Shown piece by piece: positions 48,901 to 61,227 of a stretch of 64,000 nt of DNA (the stretch's first letter is position 1; every line of letters starts with the position of its first letter). Under the pieces are notes generated by a model. The model had not been told where the DNA came from and did no database searches. It saw only the letters and a program-made list of their open reading frames with translations. The stretch lies in assembly GCF_035083965.1 (NCBI RefSeq), contig NC_089725.1, forward strand, positions 26,669,925 through 26,733,924. Direction: 5' to 3'. A program made the translations under genes and the position numbers. Source of the stretch: Branchiostoma lanceolatum (Eukaryota; Chordata; Leptocardii; Amphioxiformes; Branchiostomatidae).

Positions 48901-51900
48901 AGGGTAGCGAGTGTAGGAGCCCCGGTAGAAATAGGATGGCACCCAGGCTACTGAGTATCGAAGTTAGGACTAGATTATACAGTTGGTGGTAACACTGCAT
49001 CTCATAATTCACCAAGAGGGCATGAGGCAAGCGTTATTTTATTATTTATACAGCGTGTTTGCGTGTTGCGGGACGGAACTCTTCTCCCCCAAATGGAGCC
49101 CCGCATACAAATAAACCGCCATTGTTGCCAGCGCGACGGAACTGTGGGCGTGCTACTGACAGGTTGAATCAAACTCCGACTTTCCAGTTATTTACATACG
49201 ATTTAAGTCCACAACTAGTACGTAGCATATGCATATCTCCGCAACAACGACGTTTGTACAACCAATTGTTCGGCTCAAAGTCAGACCCCTGTCGGAGAAT
49301 GGACCCCACCGTTAATGATATGCAAATGAAGCTCTGCGCTGCGTCACCAATTTCACACATTTCACACTCCATTCAAACACGGACGTGGAGTCCTCTGGAG
49401 ACATTTCTGGTTCCTTGTTCACGACAAAACAAAGGGAGGGTGTGAACGAGCAGGACAGGTATTTCACGGTTCACACAACACGCAAACACGCTAGCTGTAA
49501 ACATGATAAGATTACGCTTGCCTCATGCTCTCTTGGAGATGCAATGTTACCACCAACTTCAAAATCTGGTCCTACCTTCGATACTCAGTTCCGTTTTCTT
49601 CTTTTCCCTGCTATTTGCCGCAATTCATTTGCAGATCGTTGGTACACAAGGAAGAGCGGCGGATCGATCTCTTTGCACGCGGCGCCTCCATTTCCAGGGA
49701 AGAATCTAGCCAAACAAACGCGACAAAAACGTTGTATTTAATATTATCACATAGATTCAAGAAATAAAACACGTTATATTATATATGTCATGCCTGGGCC
49801 TGATACGGGTGTTCCGGACCGTGTGATAACTATCCGGATCACATAGGGTTCGGGAGTGTTATCACACAGGCTTCCATAGAATATTTCGAATGCATTTCGA
49901 GCGTGCCGGTTGCACCGCCGTCGGAAATTCGAATACCGGATTCGGAGATTAGAGTCAATGTTGTTGCAGTTTTGTGTTCGAGGACACAAAACTCCCTCAA
50001 CGTCTGGCGCATTCCGCATTATAATGTGTGTTTTCTCGGGTGGGTACGGCCCAGGTATGACATAAATAAAATACAACACGTTGTATTCCGCATCACCCTC
50101 GGTCCCAGCCCTCCCGCGGGTCGGATCGCCCTCCGGCCTACGGCCGTCGGGCGATCCGACCCGCGGTCGGGATGGTACCTCGGGTGATACGGAATACCCC
50201 GTGTTGTATTCTATATGTATTTACCACTCACTTCTGTACTTAAGATGTTTCTTGTTCCGGTCTACTCCTTATAATTCGCTATCTACTGGTATTTCATGTC
50301 ATAATGTTACATATGTTGTTTTAGTTCGTTCCATTTCGTTCCATTTCGTTCCATTTCGTTCCATTTCGTTCCTTTTCGTTCCATTTCGTTCCATTTCGTT
50401 CCATTTCGCACTTTCGGGGGACCGTAAGGGACCGCCAAAAACTGGACACATAGGCCAGGTGGTCCTTATGTAGAGGTGGTCACTTGTACACGTTTGACTG
50501 TGTTACCTGCTGATTGTATATATATAGAATACAACACGGGGTATTCCGTATCACCCGAGGTACCAGCCCGACCACGGGTCGGATCGCCTGACGGCCGTAG
50601 GCGGTCCAAGTCCCGCGGGAGGGCTGGGACCGAGGGTGATGCGGAATACAACGTGTTGTATTTTATTTATGTCATACCTTGGCCATACCCACCCGAGAAA
50701 ACACACATTTCAATGCGGAATGCGCCAGAAGTTGAGGGAGTTTTGTGTCCTCGAACAAGTAAATGTAGCAACATTGATTCCAATCTCCGAATCCGGTATT
50801 CGAATTTCCGACGGCCGCGCAACCGACGCGTTCGAAATGCGTTCGAAATATTCTATGGAAGCCTGTGTGATAACCCTCCCGAACCCTATGTGATCCGGAT
50901 AGTTATCACACGGTCCGGAACACCCGTATCAGGCCCAGGCATGACATAACAGGTATTATATATATAATATATATGTACCTCATGTTCTGTTTTCTCTTGT
51001 TCCCTGTTTCAGAAAACATGTCTGCAGGAGACAGCATCGGGCTGAACGGGAGACCCATCCCTGTGGTTCTGGTCAACTCCGACGACCACACCTTCGAACT
51101 TGACGAGGATGCGCTTAGGTCAGTCCTCCTCAAGGAGCACATCCAGGACAAGAAGGTTGTCGTCGTTTCTGTAGCTGGTGCCTTCCGTAAGGGCAAGTCG
51201 TTTCTACTCAACTTCTTCCTGCGATACCTGAAAAGCAAGGTGACTTTTGGTACTGACAGTTTGATGATATTGTGGCCATGAAATGTCTTAATGAATTCTG
51301 AATGATAAAATTAGATCTATTTGGTGTTTTGGAAACAAAGAAGGTGCATTTTATAACCAAATAACTGCTGTGTCAGATAATTTCTTTATTGGATTTTGTA
51401 CATCGACTGTTGATAAGGTCTGCAGAACATAGCATTACAAATTGAATGGTACTTTCCAAGCAATATCAGAAGTAAATGTGGAACAATTGACCATTTTTTG
51501 TGTGATTTTCTTTTTACCCCTTACTTACTAAGATGACACTTTTCCCCATTTGCATGATTAAAAAAAATGAAACTATGCAACATATTCTTTAAAATCAGTT
51601 CCATTTGACTTCATCCTCTTCTCTTTTTATCAATTCCTACGTATATATACCGGTGGAAAATAACAAAGGGACAAATTACAAGCCATAAAGTGAATCTTGA
51701 AAAAGTGATGAAAGAAGATCAATAACCAAATAAATGCAGAAATCATTGTTAACTGTTTCTATCCGCATGCATTCCAGTGTTGGTGCTCATCTGGGAATAC
51801 TGTGGTACAGTATTAAATCTTTACCTTCCAGTAGAAATAGCATTTTGGCAGGAGGATTTGGGTGGCTATACATTATTCATCCCACTCATCTACAATGCCT

Positions 51901-54900
51901 GTGGCAAGGCTTAGTTATGATATCTGGATGCAACATCTTGCAGCAATCATGACCTCATCCCACTGTTGCTTTTAGTGAGCAATGTTCCATGGCAGCAAGC
52001 ACCTATCTATATATGCCCCATGCTGCATCCAACCTTCTTCTTTTTCTGCAATTGCTTTTAGTCGTTTGATTGGGACATGTTTGGTGTCATCAGTCTGATG
52101 TGGAAGCTCTCTGCTTCGTGCTCAGAGTCAGAGTAATGTCGTCTGGGAAATTGCTGCTCCCTTTCCAGTCATCTAAACTGACAGTTTTGGATGGGAAAAT
52201 AAGATCTACATCTGCAGAATGTACCTCCCATGTCCTGACTACCATGTAAATTGAGTTAGAGGGATGGAAAGGCTGTGTTGGAAGTGATGTAATGTATTTG
52301 CCGTGTAATGTAATAGTGTCCACATGTATTCAGGCAATCTAGGTAGATGATGTGAGAGGAGAATTGATGGGCTTTTGCACAAAATGTGACATTAGATTTT
52401 GAGGGAGTGGGACATTTTGGTGCTACTGTAAGTCTACTTAGATCCGCGGGGCCTAAAATCCGCGGTTTCGGGCAAATAGAGAATCCGCGGTGGTTCTAAA
52501 TTCGCGCTGGGCGATGAGTAGAAAAGAAATAACTGAGCACTGCCATCAGAAAATGTTTGGTTAATTTTTAAAAATCAAAAATGTTACGAAGGTCGCCACA
52601 AAACTGCTTCAAAATCGTCAGAAAATGCGGTCCACGCCGAAACTGTGACGGGGAATTCCCGCCTTGTGATCACGTGAAATCTTGCAGTCAACCAATCAGG
52701 GCAAAGTTTTTCTGACTCAAACCAATCAGCGCTTAGAACAGGCGGTAAACAAGAGTAAACAAAGATGGCGGCCCAGCCCGGCCCTTGCCGCTAGCGCGCT
52801 GTATTTTGAAGTAAAATCACGGCGTAAACACGACTCATCTACCCTACCTAAGCAGAATTTCCACGGGAAGAAAATTAAAGGGATCGATTCTCCACCGAAT
52901 ACGACCACAAATGGCGGCGAATGGCGGCAAATCACAGCGTAGGGACTCAAATGCTCGGGCGAAAATCTTCTTTTTCTTTACGTATTTTTGCTGGCTTTCT
53001 TGAAAAACAGGTTTTTAATGAGATCAACATATGTCAAAGGCACCGATATCGATGGTTTGCAAGCATAACAATAGCAAGAAACAAAAGAGCGTGATTGTAC
53101 GCCGGTAAACGGCGTCCCCACGCCCGTAACAACAATGCAAAGCCAAAATTGTGGCGTGTATCTCCATAGTTATTTTCTGATTTCTCGGTAAATTACTCTA
53201 TGTGTGTAGCGGTCGGGAGTAGCGACGCCGCTCGGCCAAACTCCTGCGAATCATATGTAATATCACTTGTTAACTCGTATGTACTGTGTAAAAGCTTACA
53301 ATCGCGTGCATTGTTTATGTGTCGCTTTTCCCTGAAGTCGAGCTCACTCGTATATGTGGGGAGGGGGGCAAAAGTACGATAAACATATCCGCGGGGAAAT
53401 TGATTCGCGGCGCAGAGGTCGCCGCGGATCCCGCGGATCTAATTATACCGCGGATCTAAGTAGACTTACAGTAATAGATTTCAGTCTGAAATTGATGTAG
53501 ATGCCTGAACCCTAAGAATGTGATAACCTTTAAATTTGAAGTGTCATAGAATTACAGATAGATGTCAAGAAACAGGCAATAATGTTACTTATGAATTAGT
53601 AAATTAAAAAGCATGTCTAGCATGAAATACACTGAAACACTTTTTCGTCAGGTTTCCATTTTTTTAGATACAGAGAGATATTAATTATACTGGAGAAAAT
53701 TTATTTCCCAGCAGATGTAGGGTCCATTCTAATATTTTATGCACATTGTTTAAAACGTCTTTCCGCTAAATTCTAAAGGGGGGGAAGAGCGAAAGACACA
53801 GACAGGCTGTAAGGCATAGAATAAACCTCAAAACCATGCTTTAGAACACTAAGCTAGACCCTAAATTTTCTCAAGTTATAGATTAGAGGATATCACTTCT
53901 GAAGGAAAAGATTAGTAGTGGCCAGAACTCATCATTGGAATCTCCAAGAGGAGAAGAAGGAAATGAGCAATGTAAACATTGCATTGAATTTGTGGACCTT
54001 AGGCAGTTCTTTCAAATAGCCACTAATGTAACTTGTAACTAATTTTTCCAGCACTGCATTAGATTTAAGTTCCTCTTATGCTGTCTCTAAGATCTGCTTC
54101 AAATTGATGTACTATAATGCATGTACAAATCCCACATATTCACACAAGACTTATCATTTAGAAAGCATGCTGTTATTTTTAAGGTCTATTATATCGCTAG
54201 ACATGGTCTCTTGGTGCTGGGTTTCACTTGGTTCAGTTACGAGTCAATTGTCTCTCTAGGTATTTAACTCTTGGTGACTTGTACTTGCGTGTTACTGGAA
54301 ATGTTATCTGTGAGTGCATCAAGTCTTTGCATGCTCTCGATGTAGCGGGAGAAGGCTAGCTACATCTGCTTGTTGATTTCTTCAGAAAGGTCTTCGGGTA
54401 GCTTGGTCAGATTATATTTTTATTTATAATGTAAACATGCGTGTACATGTTATGTGTGATGTTGTTTGCTGTTGCACCAGGGCCAGGATGTGTGGCTGGG
54501 ACAGGAAGACCAGCAGCTGGAGGGGTTCTCCTGGAGAGGGGGGTCAGAACGACACACCACAGGTATCCTCATCTGGAGCGACCCTTTCATAGTCACACTG
54601 CCCAATGGAGAAGAGGTCAGTAGTCTATTTATTTAGACCTTTTATTTTACGATCACTTGTTGGTGTTTTGGTAGACGTTGGTTTGTCATATTGTAAACAG
54701 GGAAGCTGAAAAAACATGATTACATTTCTCAGTATTATAGCTTTTGACTGATACTATTGACAATGAAGATTGAATGATTAAGTTTATGGATATATATGGA
54801 ACTGTTATTTTCATGATTTCTAATTCATTTGATTTGTAAGTTAGATTTGTAAATAGAAATAATGTTGTAGTACCAGTACATTTTGTCATCTGTTAAGCTT

Positions 54901-57900
54901 GTGTCACGAAACTACATAGTGTTTGTTTTTCAGTTTTACTACCAAAATGTCTGGCATGATGATGTGACAGTGTGACAGGCATATCAGTGCAACTGTCCTT
55001 CTGACTACCTCCACACAGGTAGCAATAGTGCTGTTAGACACCCAGGGAGCCTTTGACAGCCAGTCAACGGTGAAGGACTGTGCCACGGTGTTTGCCCTCA
55101 GCACCATGACCAGCTCTGTACAGGTCTACAACCTCACACAGAACATACAGGAGGACGACCTGCAGCATCTGCAAGTAGGTTGTGTTTGCACAGGTCAACG
55201 TTCTCACCGTGAGCTGGCTATCACTGTTACTGTGTGTCATCAGAAGTAGTCTGTATGACTCGCTTGATTGCTGTACCTTCTGTTTTCAGTCTTACTAAGC
55301 AGGGCTCGAAATAGTGGGTGCATGTGCACCTGTGTGCACCCAAAATTGGAGCTGTGCACCTCATTTTGGACTGTCGGTGCACCTGTGCACCTAGATATTT
55401 TTGTAAGCTATAGGATAAGGGTACTATTATACACTAAGTATACAGAATATTCTTGAATTTAGTATCAGAAAAAATAATAAAACCTTTTGTTGTACTTGAT
55501 GTATCACTTGTTTGAAATATTAAGGTTTATAGCTATAGAATTACAGATTGAAGTTCTTAAGAGCGTTAAACTTTGTAATTATATTTTGCTGACATTTAAC
55601 GTTGTTCTATGTTGTGCACCCAAAATTCTTTCTGTGCACCTAATTTTTTTGGTTGGGTGCACCAGTGCACCAATTACCACAACTGAATTTCGAGCCCTGC
55701 TAAGCTTGTGACTAGTTTTTTTATCAGGTTGCTAGGTAAATGAATAATACTGATATCTGTATTATTCATAATTATTCATTATTATTTATATATTACACTA
55801 ATGCTAGATAAATGGATACTACAGTTATCTATTACACAACCACAACAGAAAGACTACTAAATTGTTGGCATGTAAACACTTTTCATTGTGTAATGAAGGA
55901 CAGTACTATCCAGTTTTTACTAAGTATAGTAAAGCTGACTTCATAAGTTTTGCCCATACTGTTCGGCACTGGTGATCAAAAGATAGCTATTTACTACACA
56001 GTCACTGATCCGTAAATGACAACCTTGTGATGTTGATGGCTGGAAATACCCTTCACCAGTTTGTTCTTTTCCTCACAGTTGTTTACTGAATATGGAAGGT
56101 TAGCCCTGGAAGATACCAAATCAACACCTTTTCAGGTAACTTTTTCTCCTTAATTTAGGAACTGTTGCAGTTGCCGTATATCACTGTTAATATTATGGTC
56201 AAGTAGTAGATTTGCAGTCCAGTACAGTAAAAGAACCCAACACACTTATCAAGAAGAGTAGGGGTGACCCGATGCGCTTGGCTAAAAATATGCAAGCCGT
56301 AGCAAAGCCCCATTGCACTAATACTAGTAGCTGACGAAAAAGCGTCATACTTTACCCTCAGTCTGAGGTTCAACCGCTTTATGTGTTACCGCAATACTTA
56401 AACTTTTGTTGACTACAGGTCTTGGAGTTCTTGGTGCGAGACTGGAGCTATCCCTATGAAGCAGACTATGGATCCGAGGGAGGAAGGAATATTCTAGAAA
56501 GAAGACTTGAGGTACCTTTCTTGTACATCCCTTTTTTTTCATGGCAAGTACATATATTGTATGTGGTCTCCGTTTGTTTATATCTTTGCTGTTGCTTTCA
56601 CCAAGAACACACTCGTTGAATTTTCACTCATAATGGAAGATGTCTGTAAAGAAATTTGAATTTGGTGTTCTTTTCCCTGCAAAGATTGCAGACAAGCAGC
56701 ATGAGGAACTGCAGAACGTGAGGAGACACATCAAGAAGTGTTTTGAGAAGACGGGCTGTTTCCTGATGCCTCACCCAGGCATGAAGGTTGCCACCAACCC
56801 TGTGTTTGATGGCAGACTCAAAGGTGATAAGATACAGTACTGACTTAATGATAATCAAAATCTATCCTACTTAATCTTAACATACTGAAGTAGCCATGTG
56901 CTACCAATTCTCTATTGGTCATTGGCTGGCTCATCTTATGTAGTACAACTGGATTTCATCATTACCTCCATGAAAAAAGGAGGGTATGTTTTCGTGTGTG
57001 TGTGTACTTCCAGTTGTTTTCATGATAACCCAAGAAGGCCTGGGTAGATTGTCTTGATGCAATGTATTTGGTATGCAGGTAGGTCTGGATGGGACCTCAC
57101 AACTAATTAGACTTTGGGCCCCCTAGCAGCTTGTGGTAATGATTATGACTGTCGAGCTACAGGGAGATCCCTTAGTTATGATGATCCAATCCTTATCTAA
57201 GTGTGATAAGAGGTGTAGTTGCAGAGATGACTCTAGATCTATCTTGTAATTTTTTTTCCCTTTTGTTTTGCTAGACATTGAGAGTGACTTCAAGGAACAG
57301 CTGAAGGTTCTGGTGCCCCAGCTCCTGGACCCAACCAACCTGGTGGTCAAGAAGATCAACGGTGCAGATGTCACGGCCAGGGAATTAGTGGAATACTTCA
57401 AGGTAACGACACCAGAGGAACAGCAGGCATAAGCCATGGTATCTTTGACATTCGCCCTACTTTATAGTGTGAGAACTGAGGGCTGCTTGATAGAGTGTCA
57501 TAGTTTCCTGCAAGCCCAGAATGATGCTCAAATTCTTGGAAATCTTTCATGTGACACAGTTTTCTCGACATTTGTATGTTCTGCTCTATAAGGAGACAGA
57601 GTATCAACAGTTTAGGAAATGACCACACGGTTTGGCGTTATGTCAAGATGATGAGTGTACTGTATTTGTTCATTCCAACCTCCCCGTCTACCTTACAACA
57701 GGCCTACGTGAATGTCTTCAAAAGTGACGAGCTCCCACAACCAAAGTCCATGCTGCAGGCAACAGCAGAAGCAAACAACCTGGCTGCAGTGGCCACAGCA
57801 AAGGCCTTATATCAAGCAGAGATGGAGAAGGTGGGTCATGACATTTGTATTTATCAGGAATGAAACAAGTCATTACACTGGGTCAACCAAGGCAGCTCTT

Positions 57901-60272
57901 GCTGGTAACGGCTGACCCACAAAAATACAGACGAACATACAACACATTCAACTTGAAAACAAAACCTGTAATAAATGGAATACAATAGTCACTTTAATAC
58001 ACATTAGAGAATGATACAGAATACTAGTAATACAATATGAAATATATGAATCAATAACAAACCATCATGCAGATCTGTCAATGCATTGTCACAATATAGA
58101 TTTTGAGAGAAATGATCAAATATAATCTACAGTACAGTGGTGGAAGTTTGATGGGAGGTTATGAGAAAGCTGGAGATCATGACATGATTAGTCTTTGTAA
58201 TGCAAACTCTCACTGTCCAGGTCTCCTTGACCTGTGGGAGGGCTGTTACCATGATTTTGTCAGGCTAGGCATGACACAGCCACAAATGTAGTTCTGGTGG
58301 ATCCACATTCATCTCTGTTGTTGTTAGCCGAATGCCAATAGATTCTCATTACATACATGTTCCATCTATTTGCCTGCATATTGAACAATAACAAAGGGTT
58401 GTCAATGCTAACACTATTGCAGTTAATGGTTGTGTAAGGATACCACCTAGGTGTGATGGGTAGAACTGCAGCTATTAGCCAGCAAGTCTTACTAATTAGA
58501 GTGCATCTATGACTTAGACTTAGTCATAGATGCACTCTCACTGTGAGTATAAGAGCATTTCTGGGGCATAGGAGGTAAATCATAGAGGTGTATTTGCTGT
58601 TTTAGGAAGATCCCGTTAAGCCTCTCATTGTATAAGTATGATGGCATGAGCCGCCACTGTAACTTTACTGTTAATGTTTTTATAGTAAGACAAAGGTAGA
58701 CTGTCAAACTTTCACCACTTGCATTTGCAGACACTCTGCAATTTTATACATGCTGCACACAGTCATATAAAACCTCTATGTTTATCTCTGATAGATCTGT
58801 GGAGGAAGTCAGCCCTACCTGAACCCAGATGAACTGGACTCACACCACCAGCGTTTCAAAGAGAACTGTCTAGAAATCTTCCACGAAAAGAAGAAGATGG
58901 GAGGGGAAGAGTTCAGCTCTGCCTTTGCCGAGCAGCTGGACAAGGAAGTGGAGGAGGCCTTCGAGCACTTCTGTGAGCAAAACGATAGCAAGAACATCTT
59001 CCGTGCTGCACAAACACCAGCCACATTGTTTGCAGTCATGGTGGTTTCATATGTACTATCAGGTGAAATAACATTCCTTTCCATATGTCAAAACACTCTC
59101 TTCTACGTGTATGTGTCTCAGTGCCCTGTGTACTGCATGTTGTATGTTGTGTGGACAACCTCAAGCAACAGTACCTGTCACCAGCACTAATTAACTATCT
59201 GTTAGGGTACTGGTATCTGGTATATGCCCATACATAATCATACCGTATATTTAATCAAGCTTAGGCCACGCCAATTTGATTTCTTGGTTCACTGTTTCAA
59301 AAATCATACTAGATTACAATATCAACATGAAAATAGAATCTGAGCGGGAAGTCTATTCAGTTTCAGATGCAACTTGTCCTCTCAGCCCTCAGTTTTCTTG
59401 ATGCCCTGTTGTTACATAAAATCTTAGAGAGCCAACAAATTTCATTGCAGTGGCCTAAGCCAAGTAAAAAAAGTCGTCTTTTCAAGTTCTATTGCAATGG
59501 TATGTTTGCTTTACTTCTATCATCATCTAATTTCCCCCCTCCCATTGTACCTTGCTGCAGGTTTCTTTGCATTGCTTGGAATGTACACCCTAGCCAACAT
59601 CTTGACGTCCGTGTTGTGGGCGTCTCTGGTCAGCCTGTGCACGTGGTCGTACATCAGATACAGCGGACAGTACCGGGAGGTAGGCTCCTACATCGACCTG
59701 GGAGCAGAAGTCATCTGGGAGAAGGTAAGTGAACACGGTGCTCTTCAAACATAATATTTTCTTCTCTTTACTATTGTAAATAATAGCCGCCACCGCCGCC
59801 TTCCCCCCACCCACAACAGCCTTGTGTCACGTGATCTGTGTGACCTTTGACTTCCAGGCCACAGAAGGAGGCCTTTGACTACCCAGAGCTGAAGAAATAT
59901 GGCTGATGCTGTCTGAAAGCTTCTCACCAAGAAACTTTTAGTCGTGTGTAACAGTTTTAATTCTTTGTGTTAAAAGTAGATGATGATGTATTTGTAGTTG
60001 ATCAAGGTTTTCGGAAATGACTAATTTGGAATGTCATTTGATGTACATTTCATTTTATGCTCTTTTCACAATTCACAGAATGCCTACTCATCAGCATGAA
60101 AAGGTCTTGCCATGCTGTATCGTGCCTGAAGTTGAGAAGAATATGCCATACATAGATTTGTCTAATGTTTGATTTTTATGAACCCATACAGGTTGTGAGC
60201 CAGGCTTACATGAAGGTGGTGCAGAAGGGTGTGGAGCATGGCATGGCCAACAACAGGAAGAAGAAAAACTGA
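45957..60272 (+). CDS. ATL: Atlastin-type dynamin-like GTPase, 12 exons
   Basis: Exons: 45957-45999, 51013-51239, 54481-54615, 55019-55174, 56079-56135, 56419-56511, 56685-56823, 57275-57402, 57702-57830, 58795-59062, 59561-59724, 60192-60272. GT-AG and phase hold throughout; 1620 nt give 539 residues (human ATL3 about 541). The P-loop GAFRKGKS is at 70-77, switch-I region [10 protein letters not shown] in exon 3, G3 DTQG at 142-145 and the G4-equivalent RD at 213-214. The three-helix-bundle middle domain carries [20 protein letters not shown]. Two closely spaced membrane segments follow (about 443-492), then IRYSGQYRE and a basic amphipathic tail ending KKKN. Atlastins tether and fuse ER tubules. 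Exon 1 ([14 protein letters not shown]) is inferred from Kozak context, a GTAGCG donor and phase match across a 5-kb intron; exon 2 contains an in-frame ATG at 51018 that could serve instead. An alternative last exon lies at 59865-59906. Confidence 0.92.
48450..48519. repeat. Decamer tandem array (CGAAATGGAA)7
   Basis: Seven units of 10 bp near the outer end of the left foldback arm. It is mirrored by eight complementary units (CGTTCCATTT) at 50326-50407 in the right arm, one of which carries a substitution. Confidence 0.95.
48833..48950. mobile_element. Palindromic 118-bp MITE with 9-bp target duplication
   Basis: About 50-bp arms (CAGCTTGGGTGACATCC... and ...GGCACCCAGGCTA) surround an AT-rich centre. 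CTGAGTATC occurs on both sides (48824-48832, 48951-48959). The matching stretch of the other foldback arm (near 49580) has a single CTGAGTATC and no insert. A 9-bp duplication suits Mutator-like transposition. Confidence 0.88.
49785..50214 (-). mobile_element. About 430-bp inserted element, copy 1
   Basis: Interrupts the right foldback arm; the left arm shows the uninterrupted site. It comprises a palindromic part (50067-50211, ends ATACAACACG / CGTGTTGTAT around a CGGGTCGGATCGCC hairpin) joined to about 280 bp of moderately CpG-rich sequence ending ATGCCTGGGCCTGAT. An open minus-strand frame (50079-49774, 101 codons) resembles one in copy 2. Boundaries are accurate to a few bases. Confidence 0.8.
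50520..50947 (+). mobile_element. About 430-bp inserted element, copy 2 (inverted)
   Basis: Inverted copy of 49785-50214, roughly 93% identical over the part I aligned by eye. It sits just outside the foldback in a TATATA-rich site. It contains a plus-strand open frame (within 50476-50949) whose protein matches that of copy 1 through blocks such as [15 protein letters not shown] and [18 protein letters not shown]. Confidence 0.8.
52424..53473. mobile_element. 1050-bp element with TACTGTAAGTCTACTTAGAT ends
   Basis: Terminal inverted repeats TACTGTAAGTCTACTTAGAT / ATCTAAGTAGACTTACAGTA are exact over 20 bp and continue into CCGCGG-rich subterminal blocks. Located in atlastin intron 2. The interior is GC-rich with two CCAAT boxes (52691, 52722) shortly before AAAGATGGCGGCC. 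Its frames are short and lack recognisable domains. Confidence 0.88.
55300..55699. mobile_element. CAGGGCTCGAAAT element, second copy
   Basis: 400 bp in the intron between atlastin exons 4 and 5. The ends CAGGGCTCGAAAT and ATTTCGAGCCCTG match those at 39621-40003, with repeated GTGCACC/TGCACCTG blocks inside. Flanked by CTAAG on both sides (55295-55299, 55700-55704), a 5-bp duplication at most. Confidence 0.85.
58498..58538. repeat. 41-nt perfect hairpin
   Basis: AGAGTGCATCTATGACT, a 7-nt loop, then the exact inverse. Located in the intron before atlastin exon 10. Confidence 0.9.
59865..59906 (+). CDS. ATL: Candidate alternative last coding exon of atlastin
   Basis: After the acceptor GGCCACAG, the frame read in phase 0 from exon 11 encodes [13 protein letters not shown] and stops. 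This would replace the 26-residue tail of exon 12 and give 526 residues. C-terminal tails of vertebrate ATL1/ATL2 are autoinhibitory and ATL2 is alternatively spliced there, so a tail switch would be meaningful. No AATAAA follows closely, so it may be a cassette or share the downstream poly(A) site. Evidence is phase, codon appearance and position only. Confidence 0.45.
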   Translation, partial: KEAFDYPELKKYG

Positions 60273-60338
60273 GGATGATATGTTAAGTTAGTATAGGGCA
60301 ACAGATACACACTCAATACAAATACATATACTAGTGCA

Positions 60339-60460
60339 CACACACACACACACGCACACACTAAAACATGCTCACACACACACACCACACATACATACAT
60401 ACAGGCATACATACACACAATACATACACACATGCGCACACATACACACACACACACATT
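60339..60460. repeat. CA-rich microsatellite
   Basis: Imperfect (CA)n with CATA interruptions just after the atlastin stop codon. Open frames on both strands here are repeat artefacts. Confidence 0.95.
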
Positions 60461-61227
60461 GAAAACTGTCCATTCAAGAGTTCTGGATCCTCTTTTGTTT
60501 TGCCAAAGTCATTTACAACATACCATAGTGTGCATCAGTACCATGTCCTTTTGTCAGAGCGGATGAGAGGGCCAGTGACATGATATCCCAGTTTAATTGA
60601 TGTGATAATCACTGAAAGTTGAATGCCAAATTGGTCTTGTCTGTTGTTTGATGAGGCTTCAGCTTTCACTGTCGATTTCCTGTAAATGATGACAACAAGC
60701 ACTCATTACCTTCATGCATGTATATCTCTGCTCATTCTCAGATTTCACTGTGTTTTCATACCATACAAAATTCATTGTGACATTGGCCTAGTCATTGACA
60801 TACGTGTTGGGTATTTGTTCTCATAGCTTTCAATAACAGTGAATTCTCAACCATGAATTACCTGAAGTTTCACTTGGATATTTATCTATATTTTCCCCGT
60901 TAATTGGAATGGTATATTCTTCATGAATCGCTCGTAAATGTATGTAAATGTCGCTTGTTCTTTCATTGTTAAGGAGGGACATACAATGTACCCATTCAAG
61001 TTTTCAGTTGCTATACATACTGTTGGTTTAGATTCACTGTTGATATGCTATATGTTCAATAATCTAATCCCATACTGGCAGACATCAGCCATGAGAATTG
61101 AGTGATTCCTTCCATTTTCTTGGCAATATTTAAATGTTTAGGATTACGCAAGTCAGAGTCTATTTGTATTCGATTCCCACTATTATTAAGACTACCTTTC
61201 TGTGCCTATTCAGTCATTATGTATACA

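Larger units (their letters stand above)
48434..50423. repeat. Large foldback (inverted repeat) in atlastin intron 1
   Basis: Left arm 48434-49068 and right arm 49476-50423 are inverted copies of each other. They pair from GGTCCCCCGAAAGTGCGAA / TTCGCACTTTCGGGGGACC inward through GGCGCCGCGTGCAAAGGG-type blocks to GCGTGTTTGCGTGTTG. The central spacer of about 407 bp is unpaired. The left arm is interrupted by a 118-bp element (48833-48950), the right by about 430 bp (49785-50214). Outside, weaker TACAGTTAAAACTG (48303) and TTTGACTGTG (50495) ends suggest an enclosing element. No transposase frame is present. Confidence 0.85.

Noticed and set aside
49059..49741. Coding frames in the foldback centre and right arm
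   Set aside because: They cross arm boundaries and differ from the frames of the inverted arm, so there is no sign of selection on a protein.
60206..60583. Frames across the CA repeat
   Set aside because: Cysteine/valine or histidine/threonine runs encoded by the microsatellite, not a gene.
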